DNA from: a virus
Reading direction: 5' to 3' (one strand)
DNA: 25,548 nucleotides
Virus record (IMG/VR): IMGVR_UViG_3300042518_001046
Location: 1 to 25,548 of that record
Shown: one piece after another, positions 6,836-14,517 of the stretch
Layout: each line of letters begins with the position of its first letter
Position numbering within the stretch: position 1 is the first letter of the stretch
Notes under the pieces: model-generated
What the model saw: the letters and a program-made list of their open reading frames with translations, nothing else
What the model was told of the DNA's origin: nothing
Databases searched by the model: none
Made by a program: the position numbers and the translations under genes

Positions 6836-8776
6836 TCAGGCAGGGGTGACGTCGATCCCGTCGAACAGGACCTCGGTGAGGGTTTCACCCGGGTCGAATC
6901 CATCGATGGTGAACGCGACGGGGATGGGGCGGAGAAACTCCGCCGGCCGCTGTGACTCGCTCAGCAGCTCGGTGCGTGTGGCGCTGGTCTGCACTGCCCC
7001 GAAGGTTCGAGCATTGCCGAGGCGGATCGCCACCTGCTGCGTCACTGGTGATGTCCAGGTGGTGTCGATCACCGTGAAGCGATCGACAGAGGGCGACAGC
7101 GTGACGGCCGCAGGGATGGGATCGAACGCTTGGTAGGGGTTGATCGGGCTGCTGCCTGTTCGCTGCACTTGCTGCAGCACGATCTCCTCGGTGTATGGGA
7201 GGAGCCAGTCCTGATTGTTGTTTGTCGGGGCCAGGTAAACGGTTGGCGCGATCGGGAGCTGAAGGGTGCCATCGACGATGGACGCCGTCTGCACGAGGCC
7301 TTGATCGCGCAGGTCGTCATCGAGGAACGGATCCACGAACACGCCCCGTTTGCTGCTGGGCTCGCGGCTGCTGATGTCGCTCTTCAGCCGCTCCTGTGCC
7401 ACCAGGTCGAACAGGTCTACGATCAGCGAGCGCATGCGCTCCAGCTGGTCGAACGGTATCGCGCGGATGCCATCGTTCGACACGACGGGCGTCTGCCCCC
7501 AGCGTTGCTCGATCGTCGCCAGGCTCAGCAGGTTGCCGGGCACCACGGGGGGCAGCACCGTGAACCTGGAGGGGATGCCGCGCACCAGGGAGAAGACGCC
7601 CTGGCGATCCAGGCAGAGGCGATCAATCCTTGGCAGCTTCCACCTGTAGTCGGTGAGCACCAGGGTGCCGTTGACAGCGCCGGTCACGGCGAAGGTGCCT
7701 GCCTGCAGGTTGACCGACGATGGTGTTGCGGCCCCGAGGTAGCGGTAGGTGATGCTGTAGCTGCTGCCAGGGGCGGGCTCCGAACCGCCAGGGGACCAGT
7801 CGACCTTGTCACCGTTGAGGAAGTAGTCGGTGTTGGCAACGTAGGTGGTGGCCCCCTGCGTGATGCTCTGGATGCTCAGGATGCTCACGTCTGGCAGTGT
7901 GTCCTGGCCGCCGCTCGTGCCACCACGGGTGATGCTGACGGTCTTCTCCCGAGTGATCACCACCTCCAAGATGCTCTCCAGCGGGAAGCGATTCAGCTGG
8001 ATGGTGGCGGTCCCACCAGTGGACCCGGTGAAGGTGTCAGGCTCTGCCTCGACCACCTCCAGGTCTGGATCCTCGGTGAACGTCAGGCGGGTCGAGGACA
8101 GCTTGTCCACTTTGTAGCCGACGATGTTGCCGGTGCCGTCCCGGACGCTGAAGGTGTTCACGCCAGCGATCAGGCCCAGGGCGGAGACGCTGAGGCCAGA
8201 GACGATGTAATTCCCGTTCGACTCGCGGTCGTAGCGGGCCAGCGCCTCGCTGAATGCGTCGCCGGTGTTCTCCCCCCCCTGGCCCAGCAGGGCGCCATCG
8301 ATCACCACCCACACGGGGTAGAACACACCGGAGCTGCCATCGCCTTCACGGCCCCATGTGGGGGTGACGCGAAGGCGGCTGGCGCCGGGTTCGTTGAAAT
8401 TTTTCGTGGCTGTTGCCGGGTCACGCAGCCCCGGATCCTGGAGCTCAGTGATCTCCTCATCGAGGAGGAACACACCGACGCGGGCGAGGCCCGTGGTGGG
8501 GATGGTGAAGGAGCGCTGCGGCACCTCGCGCACAGCTCCGCGCATGTAGATCCGGCTGATCGGGCAGGTGATCGTTGACCCGCTGATCGTCGGAGGGGTG
8601 CCGGAGATCACAGCACCGTCGCGGAAGACCGCATCAGCAATCCGCTTGAGGCGATCCAGAATCGTGCTCTGGATCTCATTGGCCTCGGCCGACTGAAAGC
8701 CCTTGCCTGCCCTGAACAGCAGCTCGTCGTAGCGCAGGGCCGGGTCAAACCGGTTGTAATAATTCGACAAGGTCAT
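6836..8776 (-). CDS. DUF4815 domain tail/baseplate protein
   Basis: This 646-residue protein opens MTLSNYYNRFDPALRYDELL and continues FRAGKGFQSAEANEIQSTIL, the characteristic start of DUF4815 proteins found in baseplate/fibre regions of contractile phages. The middle has alternating beta-rich segments (ITYRYLGAATPSSVNLQAGT) and a helical stretch FDQLERMRSLIVDLFDLVAQ. It then has a segment DPFLDDDLRDQGLVQTASIV. It ends GFDPGETLTEVLFDGIDVTPA, followed by two consecutive stops. Role is probably structural, joining baseplate wedge and fibres; no enzymatic motif is recognised. The start overlaps the previous gene stop by one base (CTGATG). Confidence 0.85.
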   Translation of the reverse strand: MTLSNYYNRFDPALRYDELLFRAGKGFQSAEANEIQSTILDRLKRIADAVFRDGAVISGTPPTISGSTITCPISRIYMRGAVREVPQRSFTIPTTGLARVGVFLLDEEITELQDPGLRDPATATKNFNEPGASRLRVTPTWGREGDGSSGVFYPVWVVIDGALLGQGGENTGDAFSEALARYDRESNGNYIVSGLSVSALGLIAGVNTFSVRDGTGNIVGYKVDKLSSTRLTFTEDPDLEVVEAEPDTFTGSTGGTATIQLNRFPLESILEVVITREKTVSITRGGTSGGQDTLPDVSILSIQSITQGATTYVANTDYFLNGDKVDWSPGGSEPAPGSSYSITYRYLGAATPSSVNLQAGTFAVTGAVNGTLVLTDYRWKLPRIDRLCLDRQGVFSLVRGIPSRFTVLPPVVPGNLLSLATIEQRWGQTPVVSNDGIRAIPFDQLERMRSLIVDLFDLVAQERLKSDISSREPSSKRGVFVDPFLDDDLRDQGLVQTASIVDGTLQLPIAPTVYLAPTNNNQDWLLPYTEEIVLQQVQRTGSSPINPYQAFDPIPAAVTLSPSVDRFTVIDTTWTSPVTQQVAIRLGNARTFGAVQTSATRTELLSESQRPAEFLRPIPVAFTIDGFDPGETLTEVLFDGIDVTPA

Positions 8777-9261
8777 CAGAAGGTCACCACGAATTCAAAC
8801 AGCTCTCTGGTCGTTGGCTGTCGCACGATTGGCGCTCGCCGCTCATGAAGCAGCATGTAGCCCGGTTGCGCAACTTGCGCAGGGGTCAAGTAATACTGAC
8901 CCACGGGAACGCCAGCTGCCATCACAGTGTCGAGGAAAACAGCAGTCTCTCGAATGGTGGCACCAAGGCCATCGTCAAACTCAAAGTGAAACTTGAAATA
9001 TAGATTCCTGGTTGGTGTTGCGCTGATAGCAAACTTGCCTTCAGGCACGCTGATCTCACCGCTGGCATCTGGCGCGCAATAGTCGACTAGCGTCGCCTTG
9101 CGCCTCGCAATCTCAGCCACCAACGCCGTGGCGCTGGGAGCAGGCGCAGGAGGGTTGCTCCCCCATGCCACGTCTCCAGTCCCCCAGGCCAGGTGCGCAG
9201 TCCGCTCCCTGACGTAGGTTGCCAGGGCAACGCGCGCACTGATGGTCAGGATCGGCGCCAT
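8776..9261 (-). CDS. Conserved small phage tail protein between gpI and DUF4815
   Basis: This 161-residue protein has a conserved-looking layout: HLAWGTGDVAWG near residues 23-34, EIARRKATLVDYCAPDASGE at about 50-69, ATPTRNLYFKFHFEF near 81-95, and a closing VRQPTTRELFEFVVTF. I recognise this layout from phage baseplate operons, where it follows gpI and precedes DUF4815, but I know of no experimental function. Lack of signal peptide or membrane segment fits a virion or assembly role. The coding DNA is noticeably less GC-rich than its flanks in the 8770-9020 stretch. The stop overlaps the DUF4815 start by one base. Confidence 0.72.
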   Translation of the reverse strand: MAPILTISARVALATYVRERTAHLAWGTGDVAWGSNPPAPAPSATALVAEIARRKATLVDYCAPDASGEISVPEGKFAISATPTRNLYFKFHFEFDDGLGATIRETAVFLDTVMAAGVPVGQYYLTPAQVAQPGYMLLHERRAPIVRQPTTRELFEFVVTF

Positions 9262-9285
9262 GCAAACCCCCGTTCGTCGCTCATC

Positions 9286-10200
9286 TTAGGCGGTCTCTGT
9301 TGTGACGGCACTTGAGGCCACCACGTTGGTGGTCACCCATGTCGTCTGCTGTTGCCAGGTGAACGCGCCCCAGGTCTGCCCCTCATATTTCGCACCCTCG
9401 CCGCGAAGGGTTGTCAGCAGCGATGGATGGTTCACCTGATGGCTGTCCTCGCTCAGGCGGCTGTGGCTGAGGATGAAGCGATCGTCGATCTCGACCAGCC
9501 CTGCACTGGCTTGGGTGTGCGCACTCCTGGCGACGATGCCAAGCTGAACCGAGCCAGCGTGGATCTGCCCGAAGGAGATCTGCGGCAGATCAGGATCCAA
9601 CCTGACGCCAGAGTGATCGCTCAGCAGGTCCCCACCGCTCAGCAGGCTGTGGCTAAAAATGAAGCGCCTGGAATCATAGACCGCGTAGATCCGCTGCAGT
9701 CGGCTGCGCACTGGGCTGCTGATCCGGGTGACCGCTGCGATGTTCTCGAACAGCGCATCACCAGAGATGGCCGCGGCCAACCCCAGCTGGTACTCGGCCC
9801 ACCGCGCGCTGCCGCCCTCCGACTCGTCGATGAAGCCGTCCACACCGATCCAGCTGAGCGCGATCCGCACTGCTGCGGGGGTGCCCCTGATCCGTTGCCA
9901 CAGCACGCCCTCGGCCAAGGCGCGACGCTGGTTGTTCCCCAGGTAGGGGAGGATTTCTCCCAGCCCGTATTCGTAGATCAGCCAGGGGACAACTGAGCTG
10001 GGGATGGTAGTGCGCTTCGCGGTGCGCAGGTTGAGCAGCACCCGCTGACTGCTGAAGACGTCCTCCTCGAAGACGCTTGCGTCAAACACCTCCTGGGTCT
10101 CGCCAGGCTTGATGCGCTCCAGGCTGGAGATGGCGCGCGAGATGTCCCGCTCCAGTTGCGTCGCGTTCGGTGGCAGCAGGTCATAGCGACACGCCGTCAT
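9286..10200 (-). CDS. Tail protein I / baseplate wedge (P2 gpI-like) with C-terminal extension
   Basis: This 304-residue baseplate wedge component opens YDLLPPNATQLERDISRAIS (residues 6-25). The conserved core WLIYEYGLGEILPYLGNNQR spans 73-92 and GTPAAVRIALSWIGV 106-120, both typical of the P2 gpI family. Family members are often about 200 residues; here residues from about 175 onward form an extension. The extension carries two related blocks, RRFIFSHSLLSGGDLLSDHS (178-197) and RFILSHSRLSEDSHQVNHPS (241-260). It may present fibre attachment sites. The ATG overlaps the gpJ stop by four bases, so translation is coupled in the usual J-I order. Confidence 0.9.
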   Translation of the reverse strand: MTACRYDLLPPNATQLERDISRAISSLERIKPGETQEVFDASVFEEDVFSSQRVLLNLRTAKRTTIPSSVVPWLIYEYGLGEILPYLGNNQRRALAEGVLWQRIRGTPAAVRIALSWIGVDGFIDESEGGSARWAEYQLGLAAAISGDALFENIAAVTRISSPVRSRLQRIYAVYDSRRFIFSHSLLSGGDLLSDHSGVRLDPDLPQISFGQIHAGSVQLGIVARSAHTQASAGLVEIDDRFILSHSRLSEDSHQVNHPSLLTTLRGEGAKYEGQTWGAFTWQQQTTWVTTNVVASSAVTTETA

Positions 10201-11036
10201 CGATCACGCCCTGCCATCGTCAGAGAGATCGCGCCGAGGGCTGGCGCCTGGCTGGGCCCGCACTGCACGTCGGCTGCTGGAAGGGTGAGCACAACACGCT
10301 GGACACCGGCGGGGTGTAGCTGAGCCACGAGCCACGAGCGGGTGACGTTCCAGCCGAGGCCAGACGCTGCTGTGAACGCCTCCGCGAGGTTCGTCTGCAG
10401 GCTGTTGAACACCTCGATCGGGGTGTCAGGGTAGAGGTAGACATCAGCCGTCACTGGCACGGTGAGGATGGTGGCGCTGGCCACTGTGACGGTGTCCGTG
10501 ATCACTCGCACGCTGTCGCTTTGCAGGACGTCATCGACGGTTTCGAGCAGCTCGCTGCTGGCAGTGCCATCACCCTGAGTCGAGAGGATGTTGACCAGCA
10601 CCTCACCCGGGGCGGGGGAGCTGACGGCCGCATCCCGCACCAGCTCGCTGGCGGACAGGGCTTGGTAGCGGTACCAGGCGGCGCCACCGGCAGTCGAGCT
10701 GCCCATGATCCTCTCGACCGTGCGCACGCGCATCGGGTCGTCCGACTCCTGGGGCAGCCTGCTGACGCCGTAGAACGCGGCGAGGTTGTCCAGGTCTGCA
10801 CCGTTGGCGTAGCGCAGGAGCGTGGCTCGCAGTGCGTCGTTCACCCGCTGCCGCAGGATCAACTCACGCGCGGCGGCAACCTCCAGGATCTTCACCCCAG
10901 GGTCTGATTCCAGGATCGCGGTATAGCTCGGATCACGTGCCTGCAGATCAGCGATCATCGCCTGCAGGATCTGCTCGAAGTCCAGCTCCTCGATGATCTC
11001 AGGCGCTGGCAGTGAGTTGAAGTCGATCGTCGCCAT
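10197..11036 (-). CDS. Baseplate assembly protein J (P2 gpJ-like)
   Basis: This 279-residue protein forms the baseplate wedge ring linking spike to sheath. The N-terminus has the conserved pattern PAPEIIEELDFEQILQAM, then DPSYTAILESDPGVKILEVA (35-54), ARELILRQRVNDALRATLL (56-74) and ANGADLDNLAAFYGV. All are hallmarks of the Baseplate_J family, and length fits. It overlaps gp25/gpW by one base upstream and gpI by four bases downstream. That gives the classic V-W-J-I order, with a PAAR gene between V and W. Confidence 0.95.
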   Translation of the reverse strand: MATIDFNSLPAPEIIEELDFEQILQAMIADLQARDPSYTAILESDPGVKILEVAAARELILRQRVNDALRATLLRYANGADLDNLAAFYGVSRLPQESDDPMRVRTVERIMGSSTAGGAAWYRYQALSASELVRDAAVSSPAPGEVLVNILSTQGDGTASSELLETVDDVLQSDSVRVITDTVTVASATILTVPVTADVYLYPDTPIEVFNSLQTNLAEAFTAASGLGWNVTRSWLVAQLHPAGVQRVVLTLPAADVQCGPSQAPALGAISLTMAGRDR

Positions 11037-11374
11037 CAGATCACCAGCCCTTCGATTTCGACGCGACGACCGTCAAGCAGATAGTAGCCAACCAGGCTGA
11101 GCTCGATCTGACCATCGGCTGTCACGCGATCGATGTTGATCCGTTCCAGTCTCAGGCGTGGCTCCCATCGGTTGAGGGCGTCCGCCGTGGCGGCAACCAT
11201 CTGGGTGACCAGGCTGGGGTTGATCGGGCGATCGACCAGCAGGGGGAGGTCGCTGCCGTAGTCGCGACGATGCACCCTGCTCCCGAGGGGGGTGGAGAGT
11301 ATGTCGCGAATGGATTGGCGCAGGTGGTCAAACCCCCCCAGCGCCTTGCCTGTGGTCGCGCTCATCCCGCCCAT
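11036..11374 (-). CDS. Baseplate gpW / T4 gp25-like protein
   Basis: This 112-residue baseplate protein belongs to the gp25/gpW family, a small lysozyme-fold-related wedge protein that nucleates sheath assembly; it is structural despite the historic lysozyme name. Conserved pieces are HLRQSIRDILSTPLGSRVHR (17-36), the near-invariant RDYGSDLP (37-44), and WEPRLRLERI at about residues 70-79. It starts exactly where the PAAR stop ends and overlaps gpJ by one base. A second Met (residue 4) is an alternative start. Confidence 0.92.
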   Translation of the reverse strand: MGGMSATTGKALGGFDHLRQSIRDILSTPLGSRVHRRDYGSDLPLLVDRPINPSLVTQMVAATADALNRWEPRLRLERINIDRVTADGQIELSLVGYYLLDGRRVEIEGLVI

Positions 11375-11634
11375 CAGTTCACCTCCACGTCAGGACTGCC
11401 ACCCTGGAGTGTGGCACCACAGGCCGTGGTGTCGCCCACGCGCGCGACGGCAAGGCCGTTGACGGTGGTATCGGGGCTGCCAGTGACGATCGGGTTGGGC
11501 CCATGGTCCGGGCAGTCGTAGGTGTCGCCCACGCGCGCGACGGCAAGGCCGTTGACGGTGGTATCGGGGCTGCCTGTTGTGACGGAGCCACCGTGGCTGC
11601 CTGGGTCACCGATGCGAATGACTGCTGGCATCAT
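11374..11634 (-). CDS. PAAR-domain spike tip protein
   Basis: This 86-residue PAAR protein should cap the gpV spike with a sharpened, metal-binding cone. The repeated unit GSPDTTVNGLAVARVGDT occurs at residues 21-38 and 52-69, followed by a partial third copy starting GGSPDVEV at the C-terminus. Likely metal ligands are His14, Cys41, His44 and Cys72, in the usual PAAR spacing. The two full units are identical at DNA level over 54 bp. A double Met at the start leaves 11634 or 11631 as the initiation codon; the first overlaps the gpV stop. Position directly after gpV is diagnostic. Confidence 0.93.
   Translation of the reverse strand: MMPAVIRIGDPGSHGGSVTTGSPDTTVNGLAVARVGDTYDCPDHGPNPIVTGSPDTTVNGLAVARVGDTTACGATLQGGSPDVEVN
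11428..11574. repeat. Exact 54-bp direct repeat within the PAAR gene
   Basis: Copy one is at 11428-11481 and copy two at 11521-11574; the copies are base-for-base identical and offset by 93 bp. Each encodes the 18-residue PAAR unit. The 39-bp spacer holds the Cys/His-containing loop. Confidence 0.95.
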
Positions 11635-12245
11635 GCTCCGGGGTTGAGTTTGATCTCGGGCGCAGACAGGCTGATCTGCTCCTCGGCCTGAACGATGAGG
11701 CGCTTCACCGTGATGGTGGCCTCAGGCAGGTCATCGCCGGAGGCTTCGGCATCGACGGAGATCTCGGCGGTGCACAGGCGGATGCGCCTGGCACGGAAGA
11801 TGATCTCGGACGTGCTGGCGCCAGCATCGACGGTGAGAGTGTGCGCCTCCCGGTCGTATTCAACGATGGTGCCATCGTCGTAGGAGCGGCGGTGAAGGCC
11901 TGCGCGATCACCGTTGGCATTGCCGTTGGAGAAGAGGCCAGGGATGGCGACGCCTGCGCCGAGCTCGCCAGAGGGGGCCAGCACCATCACCACCTCGCCC
12001 ACCTCCGGCGGATCCCAGACTCGATCCTTGCCTGCGCGGGGCGTGAACCAGGGCAGCCAGTCGGTGAGGATCGCGCCGTCCTGGAGGGAAACGCGGATGG
12101 CGGGAAAGCCCGCCGTCTCGCCGCTGTAGTCCGCTTCCGCCACGGTGCCGTAGCGGGCGACGTTGCTCAGCCGCCGCGCGTGATCGGTGGCCTCACGGCC
12201 GCCAACGCCAGATGTGGTCTGGTCATCCCTGTGGAGCTGAAGCAT
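11631..12245 (-). CDS. Baseplate assembly protein V (spike)
   Basis: This 204-residue protein is the trimeric central spike of the baseplate (P2 gpV family). An N-terminal region NVARYGTVAEADY (28-40) is followed by an OB-fold-like domain with the conserved WLPWFTPRAGKDRVWDPPEV and GEVVMVLAPSGELGAGVAIP (roughly 63-102). The C-terminal third is a run of short beta strands (TIVEYDREAHTLTVDA, IIFRARRIRL, ATITVKRLIVQAEEQISLSA) that fits a trimeric beta-helix. It sits just before the PAAR tip gene, with a four-base overlap. Its start overlaps the preceding small gene by 23 bases. Confidence 0.93.
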   Translation of the reverse strand: MLQLHRDDQTTSGVGGREATDHARRLSNVARYGTVAEADYSGETAGFPAIRVSLQDGAILTDWLPWFTPRAGKDRVWDPPEVGEVVMVLAPSGELGAGVAIPGLFSNGNANGDRAGLHRRSYDDGTIVEYDREAHTLTVDAGASTSEIIFRARRIRLCTAEISVDAEASGDDLPEATITVKRLIVQAEEQISLSAPEIKLNPGA

Positions 12246-12531
12246 GGGCCTGCCACATGGCGCGAGCGAGGAGGGAGGGCTGAGCTGCTGCGGGGCTGTC
12301 CTCGGGGAGCATCAACAGCTGAGCCGCGTGAAGGAAGATCCCCTGCCTGAGGGGATGCGATGGGTACGAAGGGATCGGCGCCTGGAGGAAGTCTTCGGCT
12401 GCTGCGGTTGCGCGATCCAGCGCTGAGGCAGCACGGTCGTGGTCCAGTGGGGTGCCGATGAAGTCTTCCAGGGCGGCGGGGGAGATCTGGAGGGGTGGAG
12501 GCTTGCGTCGACGGCGCGATGCGGTGCTCAT
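12223..12531 (-). CDS. Small protein, possible gp6-like head-tail connector
   Basis: This 102-residue protein begins with a basic stretch (SRRRRKPPPLQ). Helical segments follow: ALEDFIGTPLDHDRAASALD, RATAAAEDFLQAPIPSYPSH and HAAQLLMLPE. The spacing of an acidic/alanine helix, a proline-containing loop and an H-A-A-x-L helix recalls gp6-like connector proteins of head completion, but the resemblance is weak. If correct, it lies away from the other head genes. It overlaps the upstream gene by four bases (ATGA) and gpV by 23 bases. It could also be a baseplate or assembly factor. Confidence 0.55.
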   Translation of the reverse strand: MSTASRRRRKPPPLQISPAALEDFIGTPLDHDRAASALDRATAAAEDFLQAPIPSYPSHPLRQGIFLHAAQLLMLPEDSPAAAQPSLLARAMWQAHASAPQG

Positions 12532-13103
12532 GACGGTGTCGTCTTGGTGATTGTATGTGTAATACCAGTGAGTGTCGGATCATCAGGAGGCCCTTGTGAT
12601 GTATCGGTTTCGATTAACGATGTGACACTGAGGATTGAGTTTGGAACCGATGCGGAAATGCTATCTTCCAGGGGAGGAGGATCCAAAATGTCTTGGGTGA
12701 GGGCTTGAGTGATTCCTGTGTATGTGTCGGAGGTAGAATTGATTGTATAAGAAAAGCCCGCGAAACCCTGAAAGTTTAGACCTTTGAATTGTATTTGCTG
12801 TTCTGAGGAGGAGTTTACAAAATCAATGTAGGAGGTTCCGTTATCGAGTTCTACCAGATCGCTGTTGAACTCAATGGTGCTATTGCCCAGTGTGCAGACA
12901 TATGTGCCAGCGGTGACGATCGTGCCCAGCAACAAGCCATTGGTGCATGTTGGATACTGGCTGCCACCGCCTCCACCGCCTTCTGTGGGCAGGTCTGGCC
13001 AGTCCCCGGCGCGTCGCCACAGACAATTCTCATTCGGTAGCCAGACACCAGTTTCGCCTGGTGTTCTAACGCTACCGATTAGGCCACCATTGAATCCAAG
13101 CAT
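12528..13103 (-). CDS. Probable virion-associated protein, fibre-like, function unknown
   Basis: This 191-residue protein starts MLGFNGGLIGSVRTPGETGV followed by WLPNENCLWRR. I associate that start, from memory, with N-termini of structural proteins from cyanobacterial phages and prophages. A flexible EGGGGGGSQ linker lies near 41-49. The rest is Ser/Thr/Asn/Ile-rich and beta-like, with YPTCTNGLLL, TYVCTLGNSTIEFNSD and a Thr-rich end. The gene is clearly less GC-rich than its neighbours, which suggests recent exchange. It overlaps its neighbours by one and four bases, so it is built into the operon. Function is unknown; surface display or receptor contact is a guess. Confidence 0.6.
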   Translation of the reverse strand: MLGFNGGLIGSVRTPGETGVWLPNENCLWRRAGDWPDLPTEGGGGGGSQYPTCTNGLLLGTIVTAGTYVCTLGNSTIEFNSDLVELDNGTSYIDFVNSSSEQQIQFKGLNFQGFAGFSYTINSTSDTYTGITQALTQDILDPPPLEDSISASVPNSILSVTSLIETDTSQGPPDDPTLTGITHTITKTTPS

Positions 13104-13459
13104 CAGCTGATTTCCTCATAACTGATAACGACATCAACGGCGGTATTGGCCGTGGATTGAATCATCAGCTTGCAGCCTTCAGGGATATAGGTGTAAGCGG
13201 GTCCCCCGATCACAACCTGTGTGGCGTTTTCTGGGATGATAACGCCAGGCGCCATTGCACGCTGCGTGGTGCCATTGTCAAACACCAGTGTAATCCCTAC
13301 AGGATTAGCTGTAATGTTCGCGCAGTAGATTGAGTTGACTTTGAAGACCTTGTTGCTGTCTGCGGGATTGACAAGGAAGTTTGCCAGCGTTGTTGTGGCC
13401 TGGCTACTGGCCGCCCTTGCGTAGATTGCAGAGGGATTTTTGATGTTCGGTGCTGCCAT
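13103..13459 (-). CDS. Small beta-rich virion protein, cyanophage-type
   Basis: This 118-residue protein opens with AAPNIKNPSAIYARAAS. It continues with NKVFKVNSIYCANITANPVG (34-53) and a middle segment ending PENATQVVIGGPAYTYIPEG. It closes CKLMIQSTANTAVDVVISYEEIS. The pattern IYxxxA...GKVFKVNxxxxxN...LEEGD...SYEEIS is one I recall in structural proteins of cyanophages and related marine phages; this is recognition only. It has no signal peptide or membrane segment. It may decorate the capsid or tail. The gene shares CTGATG overlaps with both neighbours and has moderately low GC. Confidence 0.62.
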   Translation of the reverse strand: MAAPNIKNPSAIYARAASSQATTTLANFLVNPADSNKVFKVNSIYCANITANPVGITLVFDNGTTQRAMAPGVIIPENATQVVIGGPAYTYIPEGCKLMIQSTANTAVDVVISYEEIS

Positions 13460-13890
13460 CAGAAGATCATCCCTGCAATCACTGGATTGACGCCAATGTC
13501 GTCCAGGTCATCATAAGACCCGCTTGTGGCCACGGGTGCGAGGCCCGTGATGGTCTCAGCGCTTTGAGTGCCGGTATGGTTTGCCCTGTTGCGGAGGAAG
13601 GTGTCTGAGCTGTTGGCCGTGGCGCCATTGGCGATGCCAGCGAGCTTTGATGCGAACGACGACTGCTGCCACCATGCGGCGATGGTCTCCCACAGGAGCA
13701 AGGTGGACCAGACCTGAAGGCTCTCCGACTCCCCGTCAGTTACGGCTTCGGCAGAAGGGGCCTGGAGACGGGCGTCGTCGGAGTCGACCCTGCCCTCGAT
13801 CGCAGCCTCAAGCGCATCGAGGTTGGCATCGTGCTCCTGAGCAGTGAGCTTGGAGCCTTTGACCAGGCGGCGGACAAGGTTCAGTGGCAT
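13459..13890 (-). CDS. Fibre-like protein with adaptor N-terminus
   Basis: This 143-residue protein starts MPLNLVRRLVKGSKLTAQEH and then DANLDALEAAIEG, the kind of adaptor helix found at the N-terminus of tail fibre and tail-associated proteins. A helical middle (LQVWSTLLLWETIAAWW) precedes a fibre motif, FLRNRANHTGTQSAETITGL at about residues 100-119, which is common in phage fibre shafts. It is short for a complete fibre and may act as an adaptor or truncated fibre. Both ends overlap neighbours by one base with CTGATG. Confidence 0.68.
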   Translation of the reverse strand: MPLNLVRRLVKGSKLTAQEHDANLDALEAAIEGRVDSDDARLQAPSAEAVTDGESESLQVWSTLLLWETIAAWWQQSSFASKLAGIANGATANSSDTFLRNRANHTGTQSAETITGLAPVATSGSYDDLDDIGVNPVIAGMIF

Positions 13891-14501
13891 CAGTTGATCC
13901 GCTCCTGCTGGAAGAATAGTTCGACCGGGGCGACCGGGCAGGCCTCACCGGTGTTGTCGGCAGGGCAGCCTGGCGTGACCTGGCCACCAGGGTAGGCGCC
14001 AGATCTCATGATGTCGTCAGCATCTGGGTCGACGTAGGGATCGCTGCAGGAGCGGTAGGGGCGGTTGTAGTGGACCTCGTAGCGGATGGTGATGGCGCTG
14101 GTGGTGAGCTCGCCCTCAAACTCTGGATCGGCGCCGATGGTGTCCAGGTAAAAGGGATCGCTCGACTCGAAGCCAGGGATTGTCCAGCTCTCCAGGGCGG
14201 CTTCCACCTGCTCCGCGATGACGTCGAGTTCGGCATCGATGTCGCCGTTGCTTTGCGCGACGCACATGATCGAGACTATGGCGCGGCGCCGCTCGAAGCC
14301 ATTCCACCCGGATGCACTGCGTTCGCGGATCTCATCAGGTGCACGGGTGTGGACCATGATTGCCGGCAGCTGTGGCGGCTGATCGTCATCATCAGACAGT
14401 GGCATGAGGCGTCCGCTGTAAACGCGATTGCCCAGGGAGGGGATGGCGCTGCGGAGATGAGAGACGAAGGCGGAGCGGATCTGGGTGCGGGGATGGGTCA
14501 T
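13890..14501 (-). CDS. Tail terminator-like protein (gpU/Z-type minor tail protein)
   Basis: This 203-residue protein opens PRTQIRSAFVSHLRSAIPSL followed by GNRVYSGRLMPL. LPAIMVHTRAPDEIRERS lies near 45-62 and a repeated-strand core with DAELDVIAEQVEAAL after that. This layout is typical of tail-completion or terminator proteins that cap the tube and sheath and join tail to head. The C-terminal ~50 residues, with four Cys (SCSDPYVDPDADD, CPADNTGEACPV), are an extension beyond the usual ~150-residue family size. Location after the head-joining genes supports the role, although fibre-like genes now lie between. Confidence 0.68.
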   Translation of the reverse strand: MTHPRTQIRSAFVSHLRSAIPSLGNRVYSGRLMPLSDDDDQPPQLPAIMVHTRAPDEIRERSASGWNGFERRRAIVSIMCVAQSNGDIDAELDVIAEQVEAALESWTIPGFESSDPFYLDTIGADPEFEGELTTSAITIRYEVHYNRPYRSCSDPYVDPDADDIMRSGAYPGGQVTPGCPADNTGEACPVAPVELFFQQERIN

Positions 14502-14517
14502 GACTGGTTGGGGGATA

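Noticed and set aside
7130-8578. 482-codon plus-strand open frame opposite the DUF4815 gene
   Set aside because: The minus strand encodes a recognisable family over the whole interval; the plus-strand translation is His/Gln/Val-rich shadow sequence without motifs.
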